Assembly (NCBI GenBank): GCA_902800435.1 | Contig: CADCEQ010000040.1 | Location: forward strand, 1 to 37,512 | Source of the DNA: an uncultured Prevotellaceae bacterium | Lineage (GTDB): Bacteria; Bacteroidota; Bacteroidia; Bacteroidales; Bacteroidaceae | Length of the DNA stretch: 37,512 nt | Reading direction: 5' to 3' | Part shown: positions 37,448 through 37,512 of the stretch, in pieces | Layout: each line of letters begins with the position of its first letter | How positions within the stretch are numbered: the first letter of the stretch is position 1 | The notes under the pieces: model-generated | The model's database searches: none | What the model saw: the letters and a program-made list of their open reading frames with translations, nothing else | What the model was told of the DNA's origin: nothing | Position numbers and translations under genes: made by a program

Positions 37448-37512
37448 AAAGCGTTGATTATCAGTTTCATTAATCTCTACTTTACTGTCAGTGTAACACT
37501 TTTGTCACCAAA

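Noticed and set aside
37415..37512. Complete tRNA-Ser gene running off the right edge
   Set aside because: The T-loop has an extra base, and the 70 bases to its right contain no D-arm, anticodon arm or acceptor 5' strand, so no cloverleaf forms inside the window.

Overview
The window looks like chromosomal DNA from a Bacteroidales bacterium, most likely a Prevotella-type member of the Prevotellaceae. The reasons are the protein families (type III glutamine synthetase, ClpC beside gyrA, DapL-type lysine pathway, long PurF) and the recurring Bacteroidetes -7 promoter box TAnnTTTG, which sits just upstream of nearly every transcription unit. No rRNA, intact tRNA, CRISPR array, transposase or phage gene was found. 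Lineage is inferred from family resemblance only.

Left third (1-14378), housekeeping. gyrA runs off the left edge on the minus strand and faces away from clpC. A nitrilase-family hydrolase and a TrmN6-like tRNA methyltransferase form a minus-strand pair with a 4-bp ATGA overlap. Divergent from them is a tightly coupled plus-strand operon: lon, tgt, an LptF/LptG permease and a DEAD-box helicase. rarA converges on its end with overlapping stop codons. A small secreted repeat protein of unknown function follows and ends in a strong bidirectional terminator shared with asnB.

Centre and right (14443-37237), a nitrogen-assimilation island. From a 322-bp divergent control region at 26138-26459, one long minus-strand unit reads glnK (P-II), amt, a beta-barrel porin-like gene, a second amt, pyrG, purF, carA, a half-length carB and asnB. 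The plus-strand unit reads gltB, gltD, dapF and dapL. A convergent TfoX-domain gene separates this from glnN (glutamine synthetase III). The island therefore covers ammonium entry, its sensor, the GS/GOGAT cycle and five glutamine amidotransferase enzymes (CTP synthase, PurF, carbamoyl-phosphate synthase, asparagine synthetase, glutamate synthase). Glutamate-dependent DAP synthesis is attached to it.

Several genes carry lesions or oddities. gyrA has no usable start codon for its conserved first residues. carB stops exactly at the boundary between its two homologous halves. The first amt is frameshifted. gltB carries an in-frame insertion encoded by a GC-rich hairpin. tgt lacks the usual zinc cysteines. 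Three 22-bp repeats sit between carA and carB. At the far right edge a degenerate tRNA-Ser 3' end with its own terminator suggests the boundary of an integrated element lying beyond the window. Some lesions could be assembly errors and should be checked against reads.
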